Shown here piece by piece: positions 11,129 through 21,993 of a DNA stretch of 64,000 bases (positions are counted from its first letter, which is position 1; every line of letters starts with the position of its first letter). The stretch is from Trachythela sp. YZ-2020 (taxonomy: Eukaryota > Cnidaria > Anthozoa > Malacalcyonacea > Clavulariidae), in contig JADLSH010000375.1 in assembly GCA_016169945.1 (NCBI GenBank), positions 968,501-1,032,500 on the forward strand. The letters run 5' to 3'. The position numbers were made by a program, and so were the translations under genes. The notes below the pieces were generated by a model that saw nothing but the letters and a program-made list of their open reading frames with translations, did not search any database and had not been told where the DNA came from.

Positions 11129-14100
11129 GTGAGTTCGGGTTTAGTGACTTTAAAATTGAATCGGTTCATTGGCCGCCTCACCGCCTGCATTCCGGATAAG
11201 ATTGCTTCGAGCTTGACTCCTCCAAACACTGTTTTTTCTGGGTACTCTGGTTACCTCATGTTGTAGTAACACTGGACAAATAAGGGATGGCCCTATTGGA
11301 CCCTAGGAAGAATTGCAGACTACAACTGATTAAGCTGTTCAGTATATATCAATTTGCCATTTGGTTTAGTGTTGTTTTGTTTAGCAAGTGGCATAATAAG
11401 CTTTTGTGATCTAATGCAATAATGACTTGTCGAACACATTCTGAAATGTGATCTGTAAAAAATCTCATTTAATTTTGACTAATTTTTCACTGTTAATATT
11501 GCTATTATTAGATGAGGCAAACTAATTTATCATTTACCCAGTGAATCACATCCGGCAACCTCAACACTGAATACGTCGATAAGGATAACGTTTTCTCCAA
11601 CACTACATTAATAAATAGAATTACATTAGGAATATTGCATTTCTTCAAAGAATGTCCTAAATATTACACATACGAAAAATAATATGTGCATCATAATAAT
11701 AATTTCCAATTATTATATAGCTCCATGTTAATGGATGATTCTTCCTATTCTTTCCAGACTGCTTTCCAAATCCTAGATTAAATCGCGTTAAAATCAATGG
11801 GACCGTAAGATATATTCACACTCCCGACAAAATCAGGAAATGGTCTACTAATTGGTCGTGGAACAGCGGTGGGGGTTATAATGTAGGAGCTGGGGGAGGA
11901 AATGGTGCAGGGGGTGGGACAGGTGGTGGTGCTGGAGGTGGTGCTGGAGGTGGAACTGGTGCTGGAGCTGGTGCTGGTGGTGGTGAAGGAGGTGGTGCTG
12001 GAGGTGGAACTGGTGGTGGTGCTGGAGGTGGTGCTGGAGGTGGTGCTGGAGGTGGAACTGGTGCTGGAGGTGTTGCTGGTGGTGGTGAAGGAGGTGGTGC
12101 TGGAGGTGGAACTGGCGGTGGTGCTGGAGGTGGTGCAGGAGGTGGAACTGGTGGTGGTGAAGGAGGCGGTGCTGGTACTGGTGGAATGGTGAGTGGCGGG
12201 GAGATCGGAGCGAATGGATTTCCTAGTGGGCAACAATTCTCACTAAAATTCACAAATGGACTATGTATTTACCCTGCACAGAGTCAAACCGCTCCTGGCA
12301 CAAAGTTAGTCCTCCCTGCAGATGTCTGCCTTTCTGACATGGCCAAATTTTTTATTTCTGAGAGAGGAAATTTAAAACACGTAAAAACTGGTTTCTGTAT
12401 ACAGCCCGAGAATGAGCAGCTTAATGATGACATGCCAATCATAATCGACGAGCCCTGTGACAAAAAATGGGCGTTTGTAATGACTCCAGGTGGTTCTCTT
12501 AAACTGGCAGAAAGCGGCAAATGTATTCAAACATTGAGTGGTCGTTCATACCCATCACCTGTCGAGAGGCTGGTTTTCCGTGATAACTGTGATGAACCTG
12601 AGAACAAGTTTGAAATTGAAGGTATTGTCGACTGATTAATATTTTCTATGGTTCAACCAAGACACATATCTTTGTACTGAGTATATCTTCATATACTATC
12701 GTTTATAGACAATATAATTGACGAGAGTTTTTGTTCGACTTCTGCTCGTCCAAAAAATTTCCTACTGACAAGAGTAAAATTATTTGATCGATGTTCTAAA
12801 TTACCTTTTTGGCCTTTTTGACTGAAGTCAGCATCGTTCATAGTTTATGCATACATACGTTATGCTTTATACTTTATACTGCCTCATCAGATATTTTTTG
12901 CGAAAGACAACCAAGTGTTTTAATTTTGGAGATGTTGTGTGGAGTTTCTATACGTTTCGTTCTTTTGTCTAGATGCCAAACCCTACACTGGAGATCTCAG
13001 CAACCTTTGTGCAGGCATGGGTGGTGGTGGTGGTGGGATGGGTGGTGGTACTGGGGATGGTGCTGGTGGTGGTGCAGGTGGTGGTGCTGGTGGTGGTGAA
13101 GGAGGTGGTGCTGGTGGGGGTGAAGGTGGTGGAACTGGTGGTGGAAAAGGAGGCGGTGCTGGTGCTGGTGAAGGTGGTGGAGTGGGAGCTGGTGAAGGTG
13201 GTGGCACGGGTGGTGGGACGGGTGGTGGTGCTGGAGGTGGTGCTGGTGGTGGTGCTGGAGGTGGAACTGGTGGTGGAGAAGGAGGTGGTGCTGGTGCTGG
13301 TGAAGGTGGTGGAGTGGGAGGTGGTGAAGGTGGTGGGACGGGTGGTGGGACGGGTGGTGGTGCTGGAGGTGGTGCTGGTGGCGGTGCTGGTGGTGGTGCT
13401 GGAGGTGGTGCTGGTGGTGGTACTGGAGGTGGAACTGGTGGTGGAGAAGGAGACGGTGCTGGTGCTGGTGAAGGTGGTGGAGTGGGAGGTGGTGAAGGTG
13501 GTGGGACGGGTGGTGGGACGGGTGGTGGGACGGGAGGTGGTGCTGGAGGTGGTGCTGGTAGTGGTGCTGGTGGTGGTGCTGGAGGCGGTGTTGGTGTTGG
13601 TGAAGGTGGTGGAGTGGGAGGTGGTGAAGGTGGTGGTGCTGGTGGTGGTGCTGGAGGTGGTGCTGGAGGTGGTGCTGGTGGTGGTGAAGGAGGTGGTGCT
13701 GGTGGGGGTCAAGGTGGTGGAACTGGTGGTGGAAAAGGAGGCGGTGCTGGTGCTGGTGAAGGTGGTGGAGTGGGAGCTGGTGGTGGTGAAGGTGGTGGTG
13801 GTGGGATGGGTGGTGGTGCTGGAGGTGGTGCTGGAGGTGGTGCTGGTGGTGGTGCTGGAGGTGGAACTGGTGGTGGAGAAGGAGGCGGTGCTGGTGAAGG
13901 TGGTGGAGTGGGAGGTGGTGAAGGTGGTGGGACGGGTGGTGTGACGGGTGGTGGGACGGGTGGTGGTGCTGGTGGTGGTGCTGGTGCTGGAGGTGGTGTT
14001 GGTGCTGGTGAAGGTGGTGGAGTGGGAGGTGGTGAAGGTGGTGGGATGGGAGGTGGTGCTGGAGGTGGTGCTGGTGGTGGTGCTGGTGGTGGTGCTGGAG

Positions 14101-17100
14101 GTGGTGTTGGTGCTGGTGAAGGTGGTGAAGTGGGAGGTGGTGAAGGTGGTGGGATGGGAGGTGGTGCTGGAGGTGGTGCTGGTGGTGGTGCTGGTGGTGG
14201 TGCTGGTGGTGGTGCTGGTGGTGGTACTGGAGGTGGAACTGGTGGTAGTGAAGGAGGTGGTGCTGGTGAAGGTGGTGGAGTGGGAGGTGGTGGTGGTGAA
14301 GGTGGAGGTGGTGGGATTGGTGGTGGTGCTGGAGGTGGTGCTGGAGGTGGTGCTGGTGCTGGAGGTGGAACTGGTGGTGGTGAAGGAGGTGGTGCTGGTG
14401 AAGGTGGTGGAGTGGGAGGCGGTGCTGGTGAAGGTGGTGGAGTAGGAGGTGGTGGTGGAGAAGGTGCAGGTGGTGGGATAGGTGGTGGTGCTGGAGGTGG
14501 TGCTGGTGGTGGTGAAGGAGGTGGTGTTGGTGCTGGCGAAGGTGGTGGAGTGGGAGGTGGTGGTGGTGAAGGTGGTGGTGGTGGGATGGGTGGTGGTGCT
14601 GGAGGTGGTGCTGGTGGTGGTGTTGGAGGTGGAACTGGTGGTGGAGAAGGAGGCGGTGCTGGTGAAGGTGGTGGTAGTGGTCGTTGCAGTGCAGGATTTC
14701 CAGTTGGCGTGCAATTTTCATTAAAATTTGAAAATGGACGATGCCTTTACCCAGAAGACGACCAAAAAATCCCTGGGACAAAATTAGTTACGCCTTCAAA
14801 CGTTTGTCGTACTGAGCTTGCCAAGTTTATAATCGACGATACAGGAAATCTAAAACATGTAAAAACTGGTTTCTGTGTGCGTCCAGAGGGCGACAAACCA
14901 TTGGTCGTTGAGAAAGCCTGCAAGAAGGAATGGGCATTTACTATGACTGCTGCTGGTTCTCTTAAAGTGGAAGATGGTGGGCAATGCGTTCAACCAGCGA
15001 GTGGCAGTACACGACCGTTAGAAAGAGAATATTTTGTAATGGGTGATATATGTGATGTGCCAGAGACCCATTTTACCATTACAGGTATTATCTAGTTCCT
15101 CTCTATCACTTCTCGTTCATGTGGCCATGGACATCAGTACATACTAAACAAATTTTCTAAAACTAGATACCTATCAATTCTTAACTGTTGAATTGTCTCA
15201 ACTAATGACCCAGTAACGGTCATTTTTACATACTGGTCAGCTATCTGAGCACGTTCTAGAGTGTTCTCTCTGTAGGTCCAGTAAAGGAAATACAATATTC
15301 CTTCAATATTACTGCAGAGGTATTTGAGGGGTACCTGTAGAAAACGCCGAGGTGTTTGATATAGTCAAATTACATGAACCACTCTTCCACGTGCCAATCA
15401 TATTGCGAAATATTATTCGGACATACAGGGTGTCTCAAAAAAACTGCAAACACTACAATTTGCATAACATCCACTGCAATTAGCATTGCAATGCCTGTGC
15501 AACTTATGATGCTCCTGGGATTTGAAAATACGCTCTAATTGTCCACGTTATACAGTACAGGGTGTCCCAAAAAAAAGTGACACTATAGAAATTATCCTAT
15601 TGTTATAATTTGAATGCCTGAGCACTATGCTAACCCACAAGTGCATAAACTTCTGCTTTTGGAATTTAAAATAACTCCTATTACCATAAAAATCAAATTA
15701 CATGTAAATCATACGATCAGTTGGAGTAACAATAATGGTTCAAATTTGACTACAGAGCAACGAGTATTTGTTGTAACACAATTTACCATAATACCGAATG
15801 TAACCGCAGTGCAAAACGCATTTAGCGAAAAGGTTTTGGACGAAGCGAAAACGTTTTAAAATGCTTAAATGTAAATACAATTTCATTAAATTCCCAGGTG
15901 TGTAATCACGCGCGTTTAAGAGCGGTTTAAGAACAATGAGATAATTTCTATAGTGTCACTTTTTTTTGGGACACCCTGTACATCGCCATGCATGAAATTC
16001 CTTTCTATAGCTATATATTGTGTTTACGCACCCTTGGGATCACTTAGTACTGAATTATGCAATTTTCATAAATATCTGATTTCAAAGGGTTTGCAGTTTT
16101 TTTGAGACACCCTGTATGTTAAATGCGAGAATCTAACCCCTGTCGCACAATACAGTGACCACTAGCTGTGCCACCAAAGTACTGAGCACTTTTGAAAAAT
16201 AGGTACCCACTGGGTACGTGTGTCTACTGTGTGTACAGCTGTTTGAATGGACACCACAAAAGCATAATATAAACAATTTTTGGGGGGGGGTAGGAGCATT
16301 TTTGTAGCAAATATAGACTGAGAAAGAAACTGAATATACATATCGGTATTTCAGTCAAAACAAGGTAAAAAGCAAAAGAGCTATCCACCCACTGGATGTA
16401 GCTATTGTTATGCTAAGTGTTTTTAGCGCAGCTGCAAAGGACCTATTCCCAATTTCCTTGAGTATGTTAATGTAAGCATATATATTATTAAGGTTAGGTA
16501 ATCCTTCCACCTGGCATATCCGGGACAGTGTTAACCGTAGCGCGTCGTTCTATTGTTTATGCTATGCACATGCACGTTCAAAGCTTGGTCCAAACGTGTG
16601 TGATAAGCATAAAGCCGGTTTTCCACTAGGCGGAATTTTGCGCGCGGAGCGACATTTTCCGCTACGCGCATGCGTAGAAGCAAGACATATTGGCGGAATT
16701 TTTCCGCTGTTGTGCAAGACTGTGCACTGATCGCTCTGCCAAGAAGTTGAAGGCAGTTCAACTTTTTCGATTTTCCGCGCGTACTATGGACAAAATCAAC
16801 CAATCGCAGTGCGTTGTATATATTACCAAGTGGCAAGTATACATAGTCATAGTCGATCGCACTTGTATAACAGCAAAGATCACATGCAAGTTATTTTCGC
16901 TCGAGTGTGATTTTCAATGTTAAGGCCACGAAACGACCAAATTCGTATCTTTTGAAAGTACATTTATCGTCAGTCTGTCTTTATATTCTAATTTGCTGAC
17001 GTGCAATGCTGAGCATCCTTTAGTTCGTTACAGTTTCAAATTTCATCTTCCTCATGGAGCAGTAATAACAACTCTTGCAAATGTTATTGCAGCTGTGCGA

Positions 17101-20100
17101 TCCGCTCGCAAATATTATTGCAGTGGAAATCATTCGCTTTTTTCCGCCAGGAAAAATTATATAAAAAATTCCGCTCCGCGCGCTTAATGGGAAACAAAAA
17201 GCAAAACAAAGAAATGCGGTGAAGCAAGCGAGGTGAAGCATGCGATATAAGACGAATAAGCAGCGACAGAGCACAAGAGCTGAACAAATGACGGCACAAA
17301 GGAATTGATTCTTTATTGTTATTGTTTTGTCTTGGGAAGTCCAGGAGGAAAATTATCCCTTTGTTTTGGTACCGATCTTGTGCTTATTCTTAATACCTCA
17401 AACATCTGAATTCGAACAGAGCTTTACTGTTTGATCGGAACACGTTAATTATGTTTACAAGCACGATTACGTCACAGTATAGAGACGACCAGTAGGGCCA
17501 CTCATTTGAAATTTTGTGTGGCCGCTCATTACGCATTGGCAGCCAGTCAATTGCTTTTTCTGGCCAATAAGCAAGCTGGACTAACTTTCCTGGCCAGTAA
17601 ACTGCATATTTTTGCATAAAAAGCCGGCTACATGTTGCATCGCCGAGTGGCCCTACTGGTCGTCTCTATACTGTGATTACGTTGAGAGTGAACAACCTTT
17701 GTTTGCGTGTTAACCGTAGTATTCTCGGTATTAATAACATAAAAACGAATACTATAATGTTTATAGGCACAATGTTGATATCGCTGTCGTTATTGTTAAT
17801 TAATAAGAACAGCTTTTAGTGCTAGCATGTCTAACTGACATAAATATTTAACAGCCAATTCCAAGATGTTAGGGTACGCTAACTACTACGGCTTCCAAAG
17901 TAATTCATTTGAATGTGTTAAACCCTGTGATGTAAAAGAATTGTTAACACCATGTTGGATGAATTTGACAAAGGATTTTGCTTGTTTGCAATTCAAATTT
18001 CATCCAACATGGCGAAAATCTCTTTGTCCTTTAAATCCCTTGAGATTGGTTGCACACCACCTATTCACCACAACGTATAACTTCAATACGTAACATATGC
18101 ATATTAATAACTTTAATGATCTACACGCGTTTTTTGGAGGAAATTATACCTTTCAAATGAGGTAAATTGTTCACCCACACTGTTTCAAGAAATATATTTA
18201 TTTTGCTTTCCAGATGCAAGTGAAAGCAGTGGAGCGGGCGTTGGTATGGGTGCAGGTGTTGGTGGAAGTGGTGGTGCTGGTGGTGGAATGGGTGGTGGTG
18301 CTGGAGGAGGAATGGGTGGTGGTGCAGGTGGTGGTGCTGGAGGTGGAACGGGTGGTGGTGCTGGAGGTGGACTGGGTGGTGGTGCTGGAGGTGGAATGGG
18401 TGGTGGTGCTGGAGGTGGAACGGGTGGTGGTGCTGGAGGTGGAGGTGGACTGGGTGGTGGTGCTGGAGGTGGAATGGGTGCTGGTACAGGTGGTGGTACT
18501 GGAGGTGGAATGGGTGGTGGTGCAGGTGGTGGTGCTGGAGATGGAACGGGTGGTGGTACTGGAGGTGGAATGGGTGGTGGTGCTGGAGATGGAACGGGTG
18601 GTGGTGCTGGAGGTGGAATGGGTGGTGGTGCAGGTGGTGGTGCTGGAGGTGGAACGGGTGGTGGTGCTGGAGGTGGAACGGGTGGTGGTGCTGGAGGTGG
18701 AACTGGTGGTGGTGCTGGAGGTGGAACGGGTGGTGGTGCCGGAGGTGGAACGGGTGGTGGTGCTGGAGGTGGAACTGGTGGTGGTGCTGGAGGTGGAACG
18801 GGTGGTGGTGCTGGAGGTGGAATGGGTGGTGGTGCTGGAGGTGGAACTGGTGGTGGTGCTGGAGGTGGAACGGGTGGTGGTGCTGGAGGTGGAATGGGTG
18901 GTGGTGCTGGAGGTGGAACGGGTGATGGTGCTGGAGGTGGACTGGGTGGTGGTGCAGGTGGTGGTGCTGGAGATGGAACGGGTGGTGGTGCTGGAGGTGG
19001 AATGGGTGGTGGTGCTGAAGGTGGAATGGGTGGTGGTGCTGGAGGTGGAGGTGGAATGGGTGGTGGTGCAGGTGGTGGTGCTGGAGGTGGAACGGGTGGT
19101 GGTGCTGGAGGTGGAATGGGTGGTGGTGCTGGAGGTGGAACGGGTGATGGTGCTGGAGGTGGACTGGCTGGTGGTGCAGGGGGTGGTACAGGTGGTGGTG
19201 CTGGAGGTGGAGGTGGAATGGGAGGTGGTGCAGGTGGTAGTGCTGGAGGTGGTGCTGGCGGTGGTGCTGGCGGTGGAATGGGTGGTGGCGCTGGAGGTGG
19301 TGGGATGGGTGGAGGTAGTGGTGGAGGTGGATTCCCTCCTGGTCAACAATTCGCACTAAAATTTGGAAATGGACTATGTCTGTACCCTGAAAAAGATCAA
19401 ACAAGCTCAGGCACAAAGTTAGTGGCACCATCAAATGTTTGCGGTTCTGATCTTGCCAAGTTTATCATTTCCGACGCAGGAAATCTAAAACATATAAAAA
19501 CTGGTTTCTGTGTGCAGCCTGAAGATAGTGGCAGTGATGGTACCATTATCGAAGCACCATTGGTTATTGGGGAATCCTGTGTCAGAAAATGGGCGTTTAC
19601 TATGACTGTCTATGGTTCTCTTAAGCTGGTAGATGGAGGCCAATGCGTTCAATCAGCAACCGGTAGTACACGGCCACCAGAAACAGAATATTTTGTCTTC
19701 CGTGATATATGTGACGTACCGGAGACTAGATTTACTATTGCAGGTATTATTTGCCACTCAAGTTTTCCTCGGTTACTCCGGTTGCCTCCTGAAAGCAACA
19801 CTGGTCCAATTAACAATTAGACAACGTGGTTGAGTTGTCGGGTGACTTTCCATATTACGATCCCGAAATTATGTCACAAGGATTAGGGTTAGGATTAAGG
19901 TTAGGATTAGGGTTTGGATTAAGGTTAGGATTAGGGTCAGGATTAGGGTTAGGATTAAGGTTAGGATTAGGGTAGGATTAGGTTGAGGTTAGGATTAGGA
20001 TTAGAGTTAGGATTAAGATTAAGTTTGTATTAAAATTCAGGTTGTTAATATGAAAATTGAGCCGTGCTGTCTAATTGTTTAAATATATAAGCTGGATGTT

Positions 20101-21306
20101 ATAAGGAGTATAAACCTACTATATGTTTATGATTACTGTCGTTCCAATTGAAGTGTTCCTAAAATATTGCATCAATTCATTACCTAGAGTTTATCAATTC
20201 ATTTCGTTGAAAAATTGATCAACTTCCTGTGTGTGTGTGAATCGACCAATGTCGTCTCATTTCAGTGACTGATTGACCAATTGGGAACAAGTATGCTAGT
20301 AAACAGGAAGTTGAGCAATTTTTGAGCAAATGTATTGATGTCAACTTATGTAATGTATCGAATTAATATTTGAGGAATACTTCAATTGGAACGACAGTAA
20401 ACTACCCGAGGAATATAGCAAGAACTGTGACGTTTCGAGCCGCTAACAACCTTCCAGGCGCACGACCTTCGATCCAAACGTCGAAGCTCTTGTTATATTT
20501 TTCAGCCAACGTTTATCGCCACCTACACTGTAACACGCATTCAAGGTTTTATAAACCTACTACCGTAATTCAAACTGCAAGTGTAAAATAGAGAGGTTTT
20601 AGCGTAAGTTAAGAGCATTTGCAGCAGTTTTGTTCGACTTTCGTCGGCTTCTTGTTTACAACTGCTTTTTCTCGAACGGCGATCACCAGTGTCTTACAAT
20701 CTGGTCAGTAAATAACAAGCCAAAATGAGCATGTTTCCTGATTGGCTTCCTTATAACAAAGCTAGTGATCAGTGTTTGTGACTCGTTCTTTAGAAAATCT
20801 ATAATATAATTTTATTGTGTTTCATTGTTGTCATTAACCAATCACACAGCCTTTTCCTATAGACTCGTGGCGCTCCTTAAAAATCCCATTACCCTCCATA
20901 CTCTCCAGTTACACATTGTTCTCACCTATTTTTTGAAGGCTGTTACCTATTAATCGAAATATTTTGTTCAACCATGCAGTTTTAATAAATATACTTATTT
21001 TGCTTTGTAGTTGCAAGTGGAGCTGGAATGAGTGGTGGTGGTGGTGGTAACCAGGGGGGAATGTCCTGGAATTCGAATAGTGGGGGTGGAGGAAACAGTG
21101 GTAACTGGGGGTCGTCTTGGAAATGGTCCACCCCTCAAACGTGGGGTAACAAATTGTCTCACTCCTGGAGAAAGCGAAATCCACGGTATGATAAAGTGCA
21201 GAAAATGGCTGCTGATGAGAACAACAAATATCACCCACAGCATGTAAAGATTGTTATCAACGCCAAGAAGAACATAGTACAAGAAAAGCACAAGAAAAAA
21301 ATATAG
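11068..21306 (+). CDS. Secreted modular glycine-rich / beta-trefoil protein (5-exon model, 1620 aa)
   Basis: Model: exons 11068-11128, 11758-12621, 12973-15084, 18214-19743 and 21011-21306. Every intron is phase 1 with GT-AG ends and the sum is exactly 1621 codons. Layout: signal peptide 1-20; W/S-rich segment; three units, each a Gly3-X array (about 65-165, 323-880, 1020-1385) followed by a six-Cys beta-trefoil module (about 175-308, 882-1012, 1386-1522); basic tail 1523-1620. The modules carry NGLC.YP, GNLKH.KTGFC and GSLK....C.Q, the threefold pattern of ricin-B-like lectin folds. Likely role by inference: an extracellular structural or adhesive matrix protein, with sugar-binding knots spaced by flexible silk-like linkers. 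Only one signal exon is visible for four downstream exons, which favours one gene. The alternative is separate last exons ending at the stops just past each donor. Confidence 0.6.
11758..12621 (+). CDS. Exon 2: W/S-rich head, Gly array, beta-trefoil module 1
   Basis: Acceptor TTCTTTCCAG|AC joins the exon-1 G to make Asp. The exon reads DCFPNPRLNRVKINGTVRY, then a W-rich patch WSTNWSWNSGGG, then about 100 residues of GGGA/GGGT/GGGE, then a module with Cys in GLC, DVC, GFC, EPC, GKC and DNC. The module ends FEIE-G where the frame meets GAAG|GTATTG in phase 1. Reading on instead gives IVD and a stop at 12635. No AATAAA or ATTAAA is seen before the next exon. Confidence 0.65.
12973..15084 (+). 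CDS. Exon 3: long Gly array and beta-trefoil module 2
   Basis: Acceptor TTTTGTCTAG|AT restores Asp (DAKPYTGDLSNLCAG) and leads into about 560 residues made almost wholly of Gly with Ala, Thr, Glu, Val and Met at every fourth place. GAGEGGGVGGGEGGG blocks recur. The module that follows (FSLKFENGRCLYPE to THFTITG) keeps all six Cys. The donor would be ACAG|GTATTA in phase 1; without splicing the frame ends as GII at 15095. No ATG in this frame precedes the acceptor, so an upstream exon is required. Confidence 0.65.
15424..16116. mobile_element. Mariner-like MITE, outer element of a nested pair
   Basis: TA at 15424-15425 and 16115-16116 flanks inverted ends CAGGGTGTCTCAAAAAAACTG and CAGTTTTTTTGAGACACCCTG. 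It lies within the third intron of the glycine-rich gene and is interrupted by a second element; without that insert it would be about 270 bp. Confidence 0.75.
15556..15980. mobile_element. Mariner-like MITE nested inside the previous one
   Basis: TA-flanked ends CAGGGTGTCCCAAAAAAAAG and its inverse CTTTTTTTTGGGACACCCTG enclose about 420 bp. The next ~20 bp (ACACTATAGAAATTAT type) are also inverted. The interior plus strand near 15747-15850 retains LTTEQRVFVVTQF, the same DUF4817-type transposase start as in the 1.2 kb element, so both derive from one transposon family. Confidence 0.75.
16610..17205. mobile_element. Harbinger-like MITE, degraded right end
   Basis: The left end TAAAGCCGGTTTTCCACTAG then GGCGGAATTTTGCGCGCGGAGCG pairs imperfectly with CCGCTCCGCGCGC...GGGAAACAAAAAGC near 17171-17202. 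CGCATGCG palindromes occur inside, as in the 8.4 kb element. No MADF frame survives here. Confidence 0.45.
17473..17674. mobile_element. Small hAT-like MITE with 8-bp direct repeats
   Basis: ACAGTATAGAGACGACCAGT and its exact inverse form arms of about 30 bp (the match extends through AGGGCCACTC). GATTACGT flanks both sides (17465-17472 and 17675-17682). An 8-bp duplication is what hAT transposases make. 202 bp, non-coding, inside the third intron of the glycine-rich gene. Confidence 0.7.
17935..18062. repeat. Foldback repeat, copy 1
   Basis: CATGTTGGATGAATTTGACA and TTTCATCCAACATGG are inverted around a short loop. A second copy with the same flanking bases lies at about 21786-21925. A dispersed hairpin repeat. 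Confidence 0.5.
18214..19743 (+). CDS. Exon 4: Gly/Met array and beta-trefoil module 3
   Basis: Acceptor TTTTGCTTTCCAG|AT restores Asp (DASESSGAGVGMG). The array is more regular than the others, with GGGMGGGAGGGTGGGA-type units encoded by a roughly 36 bp minisatellite. It ends in GGGGFPPGQQFALKF and a six-Cys module closing TRFTIAG. Donor GCAG|GTATTA, phase 1. If unspliced, the frame runs on with an unrelated tail (CHSSFPRLLRLPPES...) to a stop at 19820. That tail differs from the other modules, which supports splicing at this point. Confidence 0.65.
19876..20030. repeat. Degenerate telomere-like minisatellite
   Basis: Repeating TTAGGATTAGGG / TTAGGATTAAGG units, related to the metazoan telomere hexamer TTAGGG but diverged, in the last intron of the glycine-rich gene. 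Confidence 0.7.
20134..20399. mobile_element. TA-flanked MITE
   Basis: CTGTCGTTCCAATTGAAGT and its inverse ACTTCAATTGGAACGACAG bound the element between TA dinucleotides. Subterminal CAACTTCCTG/CAGGAAGTTG is also inverted. Non-coding. Confidence 0.65.
21011..21306 (+). CDS. Exon 5: W/N/G-rich segment and basic C-terminus
   Basis: Acceptor ATTTTGCTTTGTAG|TT gives Val (VASGAGMSGGGGGNQGG). WNSNSGGGGNSGNWGSSWKW follows, echoing the W/S patch of exon 2, then a basic, mostly helical-looking tail rich in Lys, Arg and His ending QEKHKKKI and a stop at 21304-21306. There is no beta-trefoil module. The intron sequence before this exon resembles that before exon 4, a trace of exon duplication. ATTAAA at 21537 is a candidate polyadenylation signal. 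Confidence 0.6.
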
Positions 21307-21993
21307 CTTAATACGTCTACAGGAAATATCACAATGGTTAACTAGTTGTTAATGCTGACCTAAAAATTTGAACAAGTAAATTTGCAGAAATCTTTGACTT
21401 AAACATCCCTTTGATTCGGTTGTCTGATTACTGTGACGATTAGTAGTTGATTTCCTCGAACAGTTGAGTGGTGTTAGATTTGAACTAAGATTGGTTCGAA
21501 TCCGTTAGTATAGTTTCAATTAGACCAAGGACAAGAATTAAAGCATTTGAAGTTAAATGTAACAATTACATAGTACCTTGTAATTTTCATTATTAATTTA
21601 TGCTAAAAACACAGGGGTAATCATGAGGTTAATGAACTTCGTTATCTGATACGATATCGTGCAAAAGGATTGAATTGGTCCGAGCATTTCCAAAAGACTG
21701 ATTTTTAAAGTGTACTAGTTCTACGTTCTTGTTTTTGTGTGAAACATAATTAATCTATTTTGAATAGGTGGTTTTCACCTGACGTCATCGCCGCCATGTT
21801 GGATGAATTTCACAAAGGATATTCCTTGTTTGCAATTCTAATTGCATCCAACATGGAGAAAATCTCAGTTTTGTCTTTTGAATCCCTAGGGAATGGTTGC
21901 AAACAACCTATAACCGCTCCGGCAGCTGGTAGGCCACTATTTGTTATATACAATAAGCTGAACATTAGCTACACTACTACACCAGGCTCGTAA

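Noticed and set aside
11876..12253. Pro-rich antisense ORF opposite exon 2
   Set aside because: The complement of glycine codons reads as PPP/APP; not an independent gene.
12973..14724. Val/Leu-rich plus-strand ORFs (VVLEVVL repeats) in exon 3
   Set aside because: A frame-shifted reading of the glycine array; it does not connect to the trefoil module.
12969..14781. Antisense ORFs of 581 and 594 codons (Ser/Thr-rich and His/Leu-rich) opposite exon 3
   Set aside because: They are shadows of the GGN codon array: antisense reading of GGT/GGA/GCT gives only ACC/TCC/AGC-type or CAC/CAT-type codons, with no varied sequence, leader or domain.
17758..17820. Plus-strand ATG with hydrophobic MFIGTMLISLSLLLI as a second signal-peptide exon for exon 4
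   Set aside because: It stops in frame after about 20 codons and no phase-1 donor follows the hydrophobic part.
18121..19434. Antisense ORFs of 437 and 383 codons opposite exon 4
   Set aside because: Same low-complexity effect of the glycine minisatellite (HHPFHLQ and STTT repeats).
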